The translations under genes were made by a program, and so were the position numbers. 64,000 nucleotides of DNA from Mesorhizobium waimense (lineage in GTDB: Bacteria; Pseudomonadota; Alphaproteobacteria; Rhizobiales; Rhizobiaceae), in assembly GCF_003601975.1 (NCBI RefSeq), contig NZ_QZWZ01000011.1, forward strand, positions 124,001 through 188,000, written 5' to 3'. The notes beneath the pieces are model-generated. The model was not told where the DNA came from. It made no database searches and saw only the letters and a program-made list of their open reading frames with translations. Shown one piece after another: positions 37,302 to 48,515 of the stretch (position 1 is its first letter; each line of letters opens with the position of its first letter).

Positions 37302-38294
37302 CTAAAGCGCCTTCACCGCCACCTTCACCGGCTTTTCGATCTCCAGCGGGTTGCGCAGCGGCAGGCCGAAATCCCCGGCCTCGATCTCGAAAACGTCGCC
37401 GGCTTCGGTCCGGATGCCGTCGGCGAAGGACAGCGTCGCCGTGCCGAACATGTGCACATGCACGTCGCCCGGCTGGCGGAAGGCCGAATATTTGAAGTGG
37501 TGGTGCTCGAGGTTGGCGATGGTGTGCGACATGTTCGCCTCGCCCGACAGGAACGGCTTTTCCCAAAGCAGCTTGCCGTCGCGAACGATGCGCGACGAAC
37601 CTTTGACGTCTGACGGCAGGTCGCCGATCAGGATTTCCGGCCCGAACGAGGCATTGCGCAGCTTGGAGTGGGCGAGGAAAAGGTAATTCACGCGCTCGGT
37701 GACATGGTCGGAAAACTCGTTCGACAGGGTGAAGCCGACGCGGAACGGCGCGCCGTCGTCGCCGATGACGTAGATGCCGGCGATCTCCGGCTCCTCGCCA
37801 GCATCCTGCGCGAAGGCGGGCGACATCAGCGCTGCGCCCGGTGCCACTGCCATGGTGCCATTGCCCTTGTAGAACCATTCCGGCTGCACGCCGGTCTGGC
37901 CCTTCGCCGGCTTGCCGCCTTCCAGTCCCATGCGGAACATCTTCATGGAATCGGTGAGTTGCTCCTCGCCATCCGAATTGAGCTTCTTGTGCATGGAATC
38001 GCGGGTCGCCGCCGAGCCGAGATGGGTGAGCCCCGTGCCGGTGAGATGCAGATGCGCGGGATCGGGATGGTTGATCGGCGACAGCAGCCGCCCCTTCTTG
38101 TAGGCGGCGTCGAGATCGACGGCCTCACCAAAACCCTTGCGCTCGATCAGCGCGGCGAGCCCGGTGCCGGTGCGCGCGGCCTCCATCGCCAGGGAATAGA
38201 CGCTGCGGGCGCCGTTGATGATCCGGGTCTTGCCGCCGATGCGGGCAACGACGCGGATCGTCTCGGCGTCGTCGAGGATCTGGGAGATCAGCAT
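37302..38294 (-). CDS. gguC: GguC family protein (fumarylacetoacetate hydrolase fold)
   Basis: A 330-residue protein with a C-terminal FAH-like catalytic domain (GDDGAPFRVGFTLSNEFSDH, EILIGDLP, EAGDVFEIEAGDFG). Together with the neighbours it matches GguC of the Agrobacterium chvE-gguABC region; the related AraD1 group acts on 2-keto-3-deoxy sugar acids. It is therefore probably a catabolic enzyme for sugars imported by ChvE-GguAB. It lies 201 bp after gguB, with nothing else recognisable in the gap. Confidence 0.8.
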   Translation of the reverse strand: MLISQILDDAETIRVVARIGGKTRIINGARSVYSLAMEAARTGTGLAALIERKGFGEAVDLDAAYKKGRLLSPINHPDPAHLHLTGTGLTHLGSAATRDSMHKKLNSDGEEQLTDSMKMFRMGLEGGKPAKGQTGVQPEWFYKGNGTMAVAPGAALMSPAFAQDAGEEPEIAGIYVIGDDGAPFRVGFTLSNEFSDHVTERVNYLFLAHSKLRNASFGPEILIGDLPSDVKGSSRIVRDGKLLWEKPFLSGEANMSHTIANLEHHHFKYSAFRQPGDVHVHMFGTATLSFADGIRTEAGDVFEIEAGDFGLPLRNPLEIEKPVKVAVKAL

Positions 38295-38495
38295 GATGTA
38301 CCCTCTCTCTGGTGCCTTGGCCCGGCCGCCTGCATGGCAAACCCTGACCTGCGCGGCTCGGAACCAATCCGCGCCACGGGTGAAATTCTTCGTCCGGATT
38401 GCGCTCGCAGGCCTGGTCCCTCAGGGGACTTCTGTGCATCGGCGGGTTGCCGACGGCCGCGATGTGACCCGTATGCCTTCCTGGTTGCCTCGCCC

Positions 38496-39784
38496 TTAAC
38501 CCTTGTTCTTGTTGTAGACGTCGAAGACCACGGCGCCGAGCAGCACCAGGCCTTTCACGACCTGTTGCCAGTCGACATTGACGCCCATGATCGACATGCC
38601 GTTGTTCATGACGCCCATGATGAAGCCGCCGACCACCGCGCCGATCACCTGGCCGACGCCACCCATGGCCGACGCGCCACCGATGAACACCGCGGCGATG
38701 ACGTCGAGCTCGCTGCCGAGGCCCGCCGCCGGAACCGCCTGTCCGAGGCGCGCCGCGATGATCAGGCCGCCAAGCGCCGACAGCACGCCCATATTGACGA
38801 ACACCATCAGGGTCAGCCGTTCGGTCTTGATGCCCGACAGCTGCGCCGCCTTGGCATTGCCGCCCATTGCGTAGATGCGGCGGCCGATCGTCATGCGTTT
38901 GGTGACGAAGACGAACAGCGCGATCAGCACGCCCATCACCATGAGTACGATCGGCAGGCCCCTGTAGCTGGCGAACTGGTAGACCAGAAACAGCGCCAGC
39001 GCGCTGGTCACCAGGGTCTTGACGACGAACAGCGGGAAGGGCTCGGCTTCATAGCCATGCTGCTCGCGCGTGCGCCGCGCCCTGAGCCCGAAATAGGCGT
39101 AGGCGAGCACGGCGATGAGGCCGATCACGAGCGTCGTCATGTGCAGCGTCAGGCCGCTGCCGACGATGGTCTTGCCGGCCGCATTCACCGTCGGCGGGAT
39201 CAGCACCAAGGGGCCGATCAAGTCCGGAATGAAGCCGGAGCTGAGCGCCTTGAAGCCAACCGGAAGCGGTCCCACGGAAGACCCGCCACCCAGCAGCGCC
39301 TGGCAGATGCCGCGGAAGATCAGCATTCCCGCCAGCGTGACGATGAAGCTCGGTATTCGGTGATAGGCAATCCAGTAGCCCTGTGCCGCGCCGATGCCGC
39401 CGCCGATGATCAGGCAGATGATCGACACAACCAGTGGATTGCTGAAGGGGCCGAGTGGCCAGATGACCATCATCATCGCCGCCAGCGCGCCGATGAAACC
39501 GGCGACGGAGCCGACGCTGAGGTCGATATGGCCGGAGACGATCACCAGGAGCATGCCCAGCGCCATCACGATGATGAAGCTGTTCTGCTGGACCAAATTG
39601 CTCAGGTTCACCGGCTTGAACAGCGTGCCTGAGGTGGTGAACTGGAAGAACACCATGATGGCGATCAGCGCCAGGATCAGGCCGTATTCGCGCAGATTGG
39701 TGATCAGCGCCGAGACGGCAACGCGCGACCCTGGCTGTACATCTTCGGCGACGCCGCTTTTCGGCGCGGGAGCGCTTTCGGTGC

Positions 39785-39788
<4 letters not shown>
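38496..39788 (-). CDS. gguB: Sugar ABC transporter permease GguB
   Basis: A 430-residue inner-membrane permease of the BPD_transp_2 (RbsC/XylH-like) family with about ten membrane segments. It shows the family motif near [16 protein letters not shown] and a C-terminal [20 protein letters not shown] stretch. It is longer than RbsC and of XylH-type length. The start overlaps the gguA stop by four bases (ATGA), which implies translational coupling. Confidence 0.9.
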
Positions 39789-41317
<1,529 letters not shown>

Positions 41318-41392
41318 CAGGAATACCGCTCCTCCGAGGTCCGGAACAATGCCGGGGGGCTAGTATGCGAATTTTGGATTCGCCGCGCTAGC

Positions 41393-41422
41393 AAAAAGGG
41401 GCCCCGCTGTACGCGGGACCCC
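41393..41422 (-). terminator. Terminator/attenuator between chvE and gguA
   Basis: On the minus strand GGGGTCCCGC / GCGGGGCCCC (10 pairs, one G-U) with loop GTACA runs into five T residues. It lies 18 bp after the chvE stop and 76 bp before the gguA start. It would make chvE mRNA more abundant than gguAB mRNA. Confidence 0.75.
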
Positions 41423-41439
41423 TGGCTTTGTAACCGAGA

Positions 41440-42507
41440 TTACTTCAGCTCTTCGGCCTTGATGTAGCCGGAGTCGACCACCAGCGCCTGGTAGTTCGAC
41501 TTGTCGACATCATGCGGGGTCAGCAGGATCGAAGGAACAACCTTGACGTCGTTGTTGTAGGTCTTTTCATCGAGGCCTTCCGGCTTGCCGCCCGAGAGCA
41601 CCTTGTCGACGAGTTCGACGGTGGCCTTGGCCAGTTCGCGGGTGTCCTTGAACACGGTCGAGTACTGCTCGCCCGAGATGATCAGCTTGACAGAGGCGGT
41701 CTCGGCATCCTGGCCGGTGACGATCGGCCAGGGCTGAGCGTCCGTGCCGTAACCGACGGCGCGCAGCGAGGCGGTGATGCCGCGCGACAGGCCGTCATAG
41801 GGCGACAGAACGCCATCGACGCGGCTGCCGTCGGAGTAGTTGGCGGAAAGCAGATTGTCCATGCGCGCCTGGGCGGTGGCGGCGAGCCAACGCAGTGTGC
41901 CGACCTTGTCCATGCCGGTCTGGCCGGACTTGATCTTGATCGAGCCGTCGTCGATCAGCGGCTGCAGGACGGAGATTGCGCCGTCGTAGAAGAAGAAGGC
42001 GTTGTTGTCGTCGGGCGAACCGCCGAACAGTTCGACGTTCCACGGCTTGGTGTTCGGGAAGCGCTCCTTGAGGCCCTTGACCAGCGAATTCGCCTGGATG
42101 ACGCCGACGCCGAAATTGTCGAAGGTGGTGTAGTAGTCGACATTGGCCGTCTTCTTGATCAGGCGGTCATAGGCGACGACGACGACGCCCGCGTCAGCGG
42201 CCTTCTGCAGCGCGTCCGACAGCGTGGTGCCGTCGATCGAGGCGATGATCAGCGCCTTCGGGCCCTTGGTGATTTCGTTTTCCAACTGGCTGAGCTGGTT
42301 CGGAATGTCGTCCTGCGCGTATTGCAGGTCGACCGTGTAGCCGAGAGCCTCGAGCTGGGACTTCACGGCATCGCCGTCATTGATCCAGCGCTGCGAAGTC
42401 TTGGTCGGCATCAGCACGCCGACCAGGCCTTCGCCTGCATGCGCAGGCAGCGTCATGGCCGCGATGCCAAGGGCCGCCACGGCGGCCAGTGTCTTGATGA
42501 TTTTCAC
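41440..42507 (-). CDS. chvE: Periplasmic multiple sugar-binding protein ChvE
   Basis: A 355-residue periplasmic sugar-binding protein (type I PBP fold). The signal peptide spans residues 1-24 ([18 protein letters not shown]). The mature part starts [20 protein letters not shown]. Its length and sequence match Agrobacterium ChvE, which binds galactose, glucose, arabinose and xylose, serves GguAB, and in Agrobacterium also signals to VirA. I chose the GTG at 42507 because AGGGAGAG lies just upstream; the frame is open to 42618. Confidence 0.9.
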   Translation of the reverse strand: MKIIKTLAAVAALGIAAMTLPAHAGEGLVGVLMPTKTSQRWINDGDAVKSQLEALGYTVDLQYAQDDIPNQLSQLENEITKGPKALIIASIDGTTLSDALQKAADAGVVVVAYDRLIKKTANVDYYTTFDNFGVGVIQANSLVKGLKERFPNTKPWNVELFGGSPDDNNAFFFYDGAISVLQPLIDDGSIKIKSGQTGMDKVGTLRWLAATAQARMDNLLSANYSDGSRVDGVLSPYDGLSRGITASLRAVGYGTDAQPWPIVTGQDAETASVKLIISGEQYSTVFKDTRELAKATVELVDKVLSGGKPEGLDEKTYNNDVKVVPSILLTPHDVDKSNYQALVVDSGYIKAEELK

Positions 42508-42703
42508 AGTAACTCTCCCTGGTTGATGGACGCGACACCTCGGGGCTTCGCGGGCCGCGCAGTCGAGCAGAAGCGCAAGCGCGCTGCTGTCGTCTATCGA
42601 TCTCCGGTATCCTCCCAATCGGCCCCGGGACGCTGATTTTCAATCGATACGATTTTCCTCGTCATCGACTGGCACGCCCCAGGACGCGCGAAGGGTGTGT
42701 CCC

Positions 42704-42721
42704 TTTGACATAACTGTCAAA
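42704..42721. promoter_or_regulatory. Dyad operator in the chvE-gbpR intergenic region
   Basis: TTTGACA-TAAC-TGTCAAA is a perfect 7-bp inverted repeat located between the divergent chvE and gbpR genes. The position and the T-N11-A-type spacing are those of a LysR-regulator site. Binding by GbpR is inferred. Confidence 0.6.
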
Positions 42722-42802
42722 TGCGATCTTTGATGATTGCTATACCGAAACTGATATATGATTGAAAACAGATCGATCCTTCGACGGGAACAGGCGACAA
42801 TC

Positions 42803-43792
42803 ATGGCGGCATTGCGCAATCCTTCTGGAATTTCCGGTAGTTACGACGAGCAGCCGGGCGACGGCGAAACGCTGCTGCGCAGCGGCTTGAGCCTGCGCCA
42901 TATGCGCATGATCGCAGCACTTGACGATCACGGCCGGGTGAGTGCAGCCGCGCAGGTGATGAACATCTCGCAGCCCGCCGCCTCGCGCATGATCGCCGAG
43001 ATGGAGGCGGTGCTCGACGTCAAACTGTGCGAAAGGCTGCCGCGCGGCATCACGCTGACGCCCTATGGCAAGGCGCTGGCCAGGCGCGCGCGCTCGATCC
43101 TGCTCGAGATGCGCGAGGCCGACCGCGAGATATCCGAGCTCAAGGCGGGCAAGGGCGGTTCGGTGTTCCTCGGCGCGGTGACTGCGCCGGCGATCGAACT
43201 GGCGGTGCCGGCGATCCGCGAGATCCGCCGCATCTATCCGCGCATCGAGATCACCATGCAGGTCGAGACCTCCAATGTGCTGGCGCGCGAGCTGATCGCC
43301 TCACGCCACGATTTCATCATCGCGCGCATCCCCGACGACCTCAATCCGCGCCTGTTCGAATCGCGCGTCATCGGCGTCGAAAAAGCCTGCCTGATCGTGC
43401 GCCGCGGCCACCCGCTGAGCATGGGCAAGGCGGTGCGGCTTGAGGACACCGCCGCCTATGACTGGGTCTTCCAGTCGGGCGGCTCGCCGCTGCGCCAGGC
43501 GATGGAAAGCAATTTCCTGAACCGCAACATCGCGCTGCCGGACCGCATCCTCAACACCAGCTCGCTGCTCTTGACCCTGGTGATGGTGGCGCAGTCCGAC
43601 GCTATCGCTCCGGTGTCGATCCAGGTCGCCAAATTCATCCAGAGCCCGGAGGGACTGGCCGGCGCCATCGATGTCGTCCAGACCGAGTTCGACATCGAGG
43701 TCAGGCCCTACAGCCTGATCACGGTGAAGAACCGCGTGCTGTCGCCGGCGGCGAAGATGCTGCACGATTTCATCCTGAGGGAAGTTGGCTAA
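42803..43792 (+). CDS. gbpR: LysR-family regulator GbpR
   Basis: A 329-residue LysR protein. The winged HTH is at about residues 25-85 (RMIAALDDHGRVSAAAQVMN, ISQPAASRMI), followed by the effector domain. It is divergent from chvE, exactly like GbpR, the galactose-binding-protein regulator of Agrobacterium, which activates chvE in response to sugars. The frame also has an ATG at 42758; I prefer 42803, but neither has a strong ribosome-binding site. Confidence 0.82.
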   Translation: MAALRNPSGISGSYDEQPGDGETLLRSGLSLRHMRMIAALDDHGRVSAAAQVMNISQPAASRMIAEMEAVLDVKLCERLPRGITLTPYGKALARRARSILLEMREADREISELKAGKGGSVFLGAVTAPAIELAVPAIREIRRIYPRIEITMQVETSNVLARELIASRHDFIIARIPDDLNPRLFESRVIGVEKACLIVRRGHPLSMGKAVRLEDTAAYDWVFQSGGSPLRQAMESNFLNRNIALPDRILNTSSLLLTLVMVAQSDAIAPVSIQVAKFIQSPEGLAGAIDVVQTEFDIEVRPYSLITVKNRVLSPAAKMLHDFILREVG

Positions 43793-44005
43793 ACCCTGCG
43801 GCGGATGGCCGTAGTCCTTCAACGTTTCCCAAACCCGTACAACAGATGAGAGCGGTGATGCCTTCTGCGCCAAAGACTGGAGCAAGGGGCGGGGATCGAG
43901 CTCGCGCTAGTGTAACAGAACCGATCGGCAGGTTGATCAGCACTGCCTTATGTTAACCATCTTGATGCTAGCGTTGGCGTCGCGAGACGAACGCGAGATC
44001 ACAAG

Positions 44006-44452
44006 ATGGATAAAGACCTGACGCCCGCACGGATGTTGATGACCAGGGCGATTGGGCTCTTCGCCGCCGTCCTGATGGCGCTACCCGCGAACGCGGAGAC
44101 CGTGAGCGGCAATCCCGGTGGCCAGATCGTGAACTTCGCTTTGCATGTCGCCGAACTGCGCGCCGCCGAGGAGCCAGTGAGCTTTGACGGGGCGTGCGAC
44201 AGCGCCTGCACGCTCTACCTGTCCCTGCCCGCCGAGCAGCTTTGCGTTTCCCTGCATGCATCCTTTGGCTTCCATCTGCCCTATGGCGTCGGCGCTCGGC
44301 AGAATGTGGTAGCCGCCAACTACCTGATCTCGCAATACCCCGATTGGGTGCGGCAATGGATCGAGGAGCATGGCGGCCTGTCGCACACCATGATGCGGAT
44401 GGGAGCCGAAGAGGCGGCAAAGCACCTGCCCCTGTGTGGAGTGCTGGCGTGA
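44006..44452 (+). CDS. Secreted ClpP-fold-like protein (COG3904-like), function unknown
   Basis: A 148-residue protein with a signal peptide (residues 10-30, ending ALPANA). The segment GGQIVNFALHVAELR followed by CDSACTLYLSLP resembles COG3904 periplasmic proteins with a ClpP/crotonase fold. In those the serine of the C-x-S-A-C motif would be nucleophilic. It is isolated, lying 36 bp before the tRNA-Gly fragment that marks the island boundary. Protease activity is not shown. Confidence 0.65.
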   Translation: MDKDLTPARMLMTRAIGLFAAVLMALPANAETVSGNPGGQIVNFALHVAELRAAEEPVSFDGACDSACTLYLSLPAEQLCVSLHASFGFHLPYGVGARQNVVAANYLISQYPDWVRQWIEEHGGLSHTMMRMGAEEAAKHLPLCGVLA

Positions 44453-44487
44453 ACGTGGTCGCAGTGGCGCTGTTAGCCTTCGGACGC

Positions 44488-44535
44488 TGGAGCGGGTAGC
44501 GGGAATCGAACCCGCGCGTTCAGCTTGGGAAGCTG
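44488..44535 (-). pseudogene. tRNA-Gly(CCC) 3' fragment (candidate att site)
   Basis: This 48-bp segment matches the 3' part (anticodon arm, T arm, acceptor 3' strand and CCA) of the intact tRNA-Gly(CCC) at 46380-46453 at 46 of 48 positions and in the same orientation. The 5' half (D arm) is missing. The two differences are partner bases of one T-stem pair, C-G here and A-T in the intact gene. It looks like a tRNA 3' end displaced by site-specific integration. Confidence 0.85.
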
Positions 44536-44679
44536 GATGTGACGCTTATATTTCAGTGGCTTAGCTGTAAAACGAGCTGATTTTCGACCGGAAATTATCC
44601 AATGAAATCAACGGCGCTGTAAAACCGTTGAGCGCCGTCCCTGTGTATCGCCCATGCCTAAACTTGGGCAGCGGAGACG

Positions 44680-45600
44680 CTATTCAGTCCACGGCCCGCC
44701 CGGCGGCCACCGGCCGGTGTGCGGTCCTTCAGTCAGAAGTGGTGCCAGGAATACCCGTAGGCCATCGATGACGGTAGCGAAGTCGTCGGGCGCCGCCATC
44801 ACGCGCTCCCGTGTCAGGAAAGCCCGCCACTGACCGCTCTTTGCAGCTGCGAAGTCAGCGCTCAGTCCTGCCGGTATCTCGGCCGGCCAGGCCGTTTGGC
44901 GTCGCTCGAACGTTCGTCTGATCGCGGAGGATAGAACGCCCCCTTCAAAGCTGAAGGTCCTCGCGATCATCCACAGGTCGTAGAAGTCCTTCATGCGGCT
45001 ATTGGCGACGCCCAGGCTTGCCAGGGCCTCAAACTTTTCCGCAACGACCGTCTCCGGCGGGTAGGCGCGGAGGCGGGGCGGTGGCGAGTCGAGCAGGGTC
45101 GGGTATTCAAGCTCGATTGGGGCCGGCGTCACTACGTCACCGAAGCCGACGTCGACCTGAATGGGCACGCGTGCGCCGGCAATCGTCGCGGCAGTCCTGA
45201 CACGAACGCCGGCATACTCCGCGTCATTGCGGATAGGCTCGGCAGTAAGGCCAGCGACATCGAACTCGACGCCGTCATCCTGCACAGGTGTCGAGCAGAT
45301 CGCTCGGAAGCACTCGACCATTGCGGCGACACCCGCATCGCCGCTTCCGAGAAGATCCAGGTCGCGCGTTGGGCGGAAGGGGTTGTCGAGCCAGGCCGCA
45401 AACAGCATCGCGCCCTTCAGGAGAAAGTGTTCGCGTTCGGTAGAAATGCTGAGCCTGTAAAGTAGCCGCTCGAGCGCATACCGTGTCAGCAGCAACTGGA
45501 AGTCGGACCGCTCCTCGCGAGCACGGTCGAGCAGGCGGGCTCTGACCGAGGCGCCAACGTTGCGAAGCTCACGCGCCATCGGCGACCGTTGCCTCGACAT
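44680..45600 (-). CDS. abiEii: AbiEii/AbiGii-family nucleotidyltransferase toxin
   Basis: A 306-residue protein of the AbiEii nucleotidyltransferase family. The polymerase-beta-like core is visible (HFLLKGAMLFAAWLDN, then RPTRDLDLLGSG with the D-x-D metal ligands near residue 80). The later motif KFEALASLGVANSRMKDFYD is typical of the family. AbiEii toxins block growth, probably by modifying tRNA or another RNA acceptor, when phage infection or loss of antitoxin frees them. The ATG at 45600 overlaps the antitoxin gene by 32 bp; an internal ATG at 45579 would still overlap by 11 bp. Confidence 0.9.
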   Translation of the reverse strand: MSRQRSPMARELRNVGASVRARLLDRAREERSDFQLLLTRYALERLLYRLSISTEREHFLLKGAMLFAAWLDNPFRPTRDLDLLGSGDAGVAAMVECFRAICSTPVQDDGVEFDVAGLTAEPIRNDAEYAGVRVRTAATIAGARVPIQVDVGFGDVVTPAPIELEYPTLLDSPPPRLRAYPPETVVAEKFEALASLGVANSRMKDFYDLWMIARTFSFEGGVLSSAIRRTFERRQTAWPAEIPAGLSADFAAAKSGQWRAFLTRERVMAAPDDFATVIDGLRVFLAPLLTEGPHTGRWPPGGPWTE

Positions 45601-46189
45601 ATGGGCGCATCACCGACCAGACCCGGCCAGACTGGGCGAATTTCCACAGTTGATCCGGCGTGACCTGGCGCGTCCTCAGCCCCTCTCGGAGCCCCTCGAG
45701 CGCGATGTCGAGTCCGATCTTGTTGCGGTAGCGAAAGCAGTCCACGATGGCTTTCGCGGGCTCGAATACTGGCACGTCGATGCCTTCGATGCGGTGCCGT
45801 TTGATGCCTTCCGTGAGGGCACGGCCGCTGAAGCGGACAAAACGGATGGGGGGATAGTCGACTTTCGGTTTCCAGCCCGTTCGGTCAATGGCCATCCAGA
45901 TGGCTGAGGGCATCTGCAGCGTCAGATCATGGAATTGCAGCGCTGAGGTGAGGCAGACCACCCCTTTGGGAACCAGCGCCGAAGCTTCGGCGATTGAACG
46001 GCGCGCGTCTGGCATGGCTTCTGCCAGTTGGTAGAGTCCGCGCGCGGGCCGCACGACCTCGCCCTCGCGAACCAGGCGGGCCATTGTCTCCGGACTCACT
46101 CCCACTGTGGTCAGGTCGCGCAGACGGATCAGACTGCCGTCCTGCAGCAGTGCACGGGCTTGATCGCGTTGTGTAGGCTTGTGTGACAT
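45569..46189 (-). CDS. abiEi: AbiEi-family antitoxin
   Basis: A 206-residue AbiEi-type antitoxin. The N-terminal winged HTH (residues 5-55; LIRLRDLTTVGVSPETMARL) is followed by the AbiEi C-terminal domain (SALQFHDLTLQMPSAIWMAI, then VFEPAKAIVDCFRYRNKIG). It would repress its own promoter and neutralise the toxin. It is upstream of and overlaps the toxin gene, the usual order for this type IV system. Confidence 0.9.
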   Translation of the reverse strand: MSHKPTQRDQARALLQDGSLIRLRDLTTVGVSPETMARLVREGEVVRPARGLYQLAEAMPDARRSIAEASALVPKGVVCLTSALQFHDLTLQMPSAIWMAIDRTGWKPKVDYPPIRFVRFSGRALTEGIKRHRIEGIDVPVFEPAKAIVDCFRYRNKIGLDIALEGLREGLRTRQVTPDQLWKFAQSGRVWSVMRPYVEATVADGA

Positions 46190-46378
46190 ATCCTCGACGT
46201 CTAGGCGTAATAGCAGAGGTTATATCACATACCATTGCTCTCCGAAATGACCTTTATCGTCTGTGAGAGCCAATTCAAGAGCGGTATCCAGGAGCTGTTA
46301 AAGCCGGAAGTGCAGTTGTGGTTCGCTGCCGACATCTTACGCGCCCTGCGGTCCGCCCAAGGCTCTCTGGAGGACAAA

Positions 46379-46453
<75 letters not shown>

Positions 46454-47107
46454 GCAGCAGCCTCGTTATCACGACGGTATGGCCTCGGGCAATCGCAAAG
46501 CGGTGCTCGAGCCGGCGCATCATGATCAGGCGCCGCCGGGGCAGGTAGATCACAGCATAGTCGTCAGAATAGGCCCGCTTCCAGCCCAGTTCCTCGAAGA
46601 AGGGGATGCGGTTGTCGCCGGCCGTCAGCAGCGCCCAGCCTATGGCGTATTTCTTGATCTGGGCCTCGAGCAGGGGCTTGCCGTCGCTTTGGCCCGTCTC
46701 GTCATCGGTTTTTGTGAATCCGCTGAGGAACAGCTGGTCCGTCCTCCCGTCGATGTAGGTCCTGATGCCGTGAAAGATCAACGCGCCGCCGAAATTGTAG
46801 GAGTTCAGCACATTGCCCGACAGATGATGGCTTTCGGCGAATGTCAGCGCCCCGCTTGCCGACGTCTTCGGGCCGGCGCGATCTGATAGGCGCTGCCGAG
46901 CAGCAAGACCGCGCCGATCAGCAAAACAGCTGACGCCCCGCAGATCGCATGGAAGCGCCTGGCAAAGAATTCTTCCAGCGCGTCGCGCTTTTCCGCCAGC
47001 CATGCGGTTGCCGAAAGCGAGGGGTATTGCCGTGCGATCTCGACCGCGATCACCACCGGAACCAGCATTACGGCGTGTCGCGCGGTGTTTTTCTCCATCT
47101 CCACCAA
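46454..47107 (-). pseudogene. Decayed polytopic membrane protein gene (C-terminal remnant, frameshifted)
   Basis: One frame from 47107 encodes a membrane segment (ASAVLLIGAVLLLGSAYQIAP) preceded by EKNTARHAVMLVPVVIAVE. Near 46880 the homologous reading moves to another frame, ALTFAESHHLSGNVLNSYNF, then TYIDGRTDQLFLSGF and RIPFFEELGWKRAYSDDYAVIYL. This NSYNFGG...IDGRTD pattern is that of the C-terminus of large membrane proteins of unknown function. The 5' part is missing, and the open frame runs on into the tRNA-Gly gene, so the original stop is probably lost too. Confidence 0.7.
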
Positions 47108-47271
47108 AAGCCTGGCTCCCGCTATTCGATTGGAAATAGCGGCAATTGGTTAGAAAACAGATAAGTGGGATCGACCGAGGTCGTCGGCCGGCCGCCTTGA
47201 TGCCGGGCGGCCAAGTGCGTATCTCTGGACCTGCAGCCCGAATCGGGCAGGCGAACGTGGAGAGATAGGCC

Positions 47272-47535
47272 TTGTCCGCCCTGACGCGCTTTCTCGGTGA
47301 CTCGCCCCTCAGGGTGCTCGTCAAGCTGCTTGTCGTATCGTTCCTGGTCGGCTTGGTGATGAATGCTTTCGGCTGGTCGCCGATGGATGTGCTCTACGGC
47401 ATTCGCAAATTCTTCATCGATCTCTGGAATCTCGGCTTCCACGCCATCGACCGCTTCCTCGGCTATATCCTGCTGGGCGCCGCGATCGTCGTGCCGGCCT
47501 TTATCCTGCTCAGGATCGCCAACTACCGGAAGTAG
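47272..47535 (+). CDS. DUF6460-like small membrane protein
   Basis: An 87-residue protein with two membrane segments (about 17-35 and 62-82; LLGAAIVVPAFILLRI). The pattern SALTRFLGDSPLRV...FGWSPMDVLYGIRKFF resembles the small DUF6460 proteins of Rhizobiales. The start is TTG with GGAGAG about eight bases upstream. Its function is unknown. It is intact although it borders the decayed region. Confidence 0.75.
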   Translation: MSALTRFLGDSPLRVLVKLLVVSFLVGLVMNAFGWSPMDVLYGIRKFFIDLWNLGFHAIDRFLGYILLGAAIVVPAFILLRIANYRK

Positions 47536-47598
47536 AGCATGATCCCAAAAAGTGGGAACCGTTTCTTGCTTCGCCTCGGTTCGGAAAAGCTCATGCTC
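47535..47598. repeat. Palindromic intergenic repeat (GAGCATGA family)
   Basis: GAGCATGA (47535-47542) and TCATGCTC (47591-47598) form the ends of an imperfect palindrome with an inner hairpin TCCCAAAAAGTGGGA. Such GAGCATGAT...AAAAG...TCATGCTC elements are, from memory, frequent in Mesorhizobium and related genomes. It separates the DUF6460 and deacetylase genes, which are convergent. Confidence 0.75.
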
Positions 47599-47612
47599 AG
47601 ACAAGAAGGTCG

Positions 47613-48515
47613 TCAGGCATAGTTTGACGCCACCTCGAACAGGATGGCGTGGCGCGCGGCAAGTGCCGCGATGTCGGTCGAATAGCCGCCGCCGATGACG
47701 CCGCAGAGCGGAATTCCCAGCGCGCGGAAATGACCGATCACCATCGCGTCGCGAGCGCGCAGGCCGTCATCGGTGAGTGAGAGCCTGCCAAGCCGGTCCT
47801 CGGCATGGGCGTCGACGCCTGCATTGTAGAAGACGATGTCCCAGCGCGCTTGCGCGGAAAGCTCCGGCAGGATGCTACCCAGCCGTTCCAGATAGGCAGC
47901 GTCGCCGGTGCCATCCGGCAGAGCGATGTCGAGGTCTGAAGCGATCTTGCGCGCCGGATAGTTGCGATCGCCATGCATGGAAAAGGTGAAGGCGCGTGGT
48001 TCATCTTTCAAAATGTCCGCCGTGCCGTCGCCTTGATGCACGTCGAGATCGACGATCAGGATGTTTTGAGCGGCACCTTCGGCCAGCAGCACCAGCGAGG
48101 CGACGGCGACGTCGTTGAAGGTGCAGAAGCCGGCGCCTTGCGCGCGCCGCGCATGATGGCTGCCACCGGCGGCGTTGCAGGCGATGCCGTGCTGCAGAGC
48201 AAGCCGCGCCGCCAGCACCGTACCGCCAGTGGCGAGCTGGGCTCTCAGCGAAACGCGGGGACCGACCGGGAAGCCGATTTCCCGCTCGATTTTTTCGGGA
48301 ACTTCGCAGGCCAGCACCTGCTCGACATAGTCAGGCGCATGCGCAAGCTTCAGCCAGGATGCCGGCGCCGGGTCGGGCAAGTTCGCCGTATCCGGGCGCG
48401 CCAGCCCGCGCGAATGCAGGGCTTCCATCAGCAGCGGATACTTGCTCATCGGGAAGCGGTGGTTGACGGCAAAGCCGGCGTCGTAGTCGGGGTGATGGAC
48501 GATCTGCAGCGACAT
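47613..48515 (-). CDS. Histone deacetylase family protein
   Basis: A 300-residue member of the arginase/deacetylase fold (class II-like bacterial HDAC). The active-site His pair is in AGGSHHARR (near residue 118), followed by GFCTFNDVAVA, the zinc ligands in VDLDVHQGDGT, and YNAGVDAHAEDRLG. Bacterial members deacetylate acetoin-utilisation proteins, polyamines or other small molecules; the substrate here is not evident. It is divergent from the MATE exporter gene. Confidence 0.9.
   Translation of the reverse strand: MSLQIVHHPDYDAGFAVNHRFPMSKYPLLMEALHSRGLARPDTANLPDPAPASWLKLAHAPDYVEQVLACEVPEKIEREIGFPVGPRVSLRAQLATGGTVLAARLALQHGIACNAAGGSHHARRAQGAGFCTFNDVAVASLVLLAEGAAQNILIVDLDVHQGDGTADILKDEPRAFTFSMHGDRNYPARKIASDLDIALPDGTGDAAYLERLGSILPELSAQARWDIVFYNAGVDAHAEDRLGRLSLTDDGLRARDAMVIGHFRALGIPLCGVIGGGYSTDIAALAARHAILFEVASNYA

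Noticed and set aside
37668..39632. 654-codon open frame on the + strand
   Set aside because: It is opposite gguC and gguB, with a composition rich in His, Asp and Arg and no family match.
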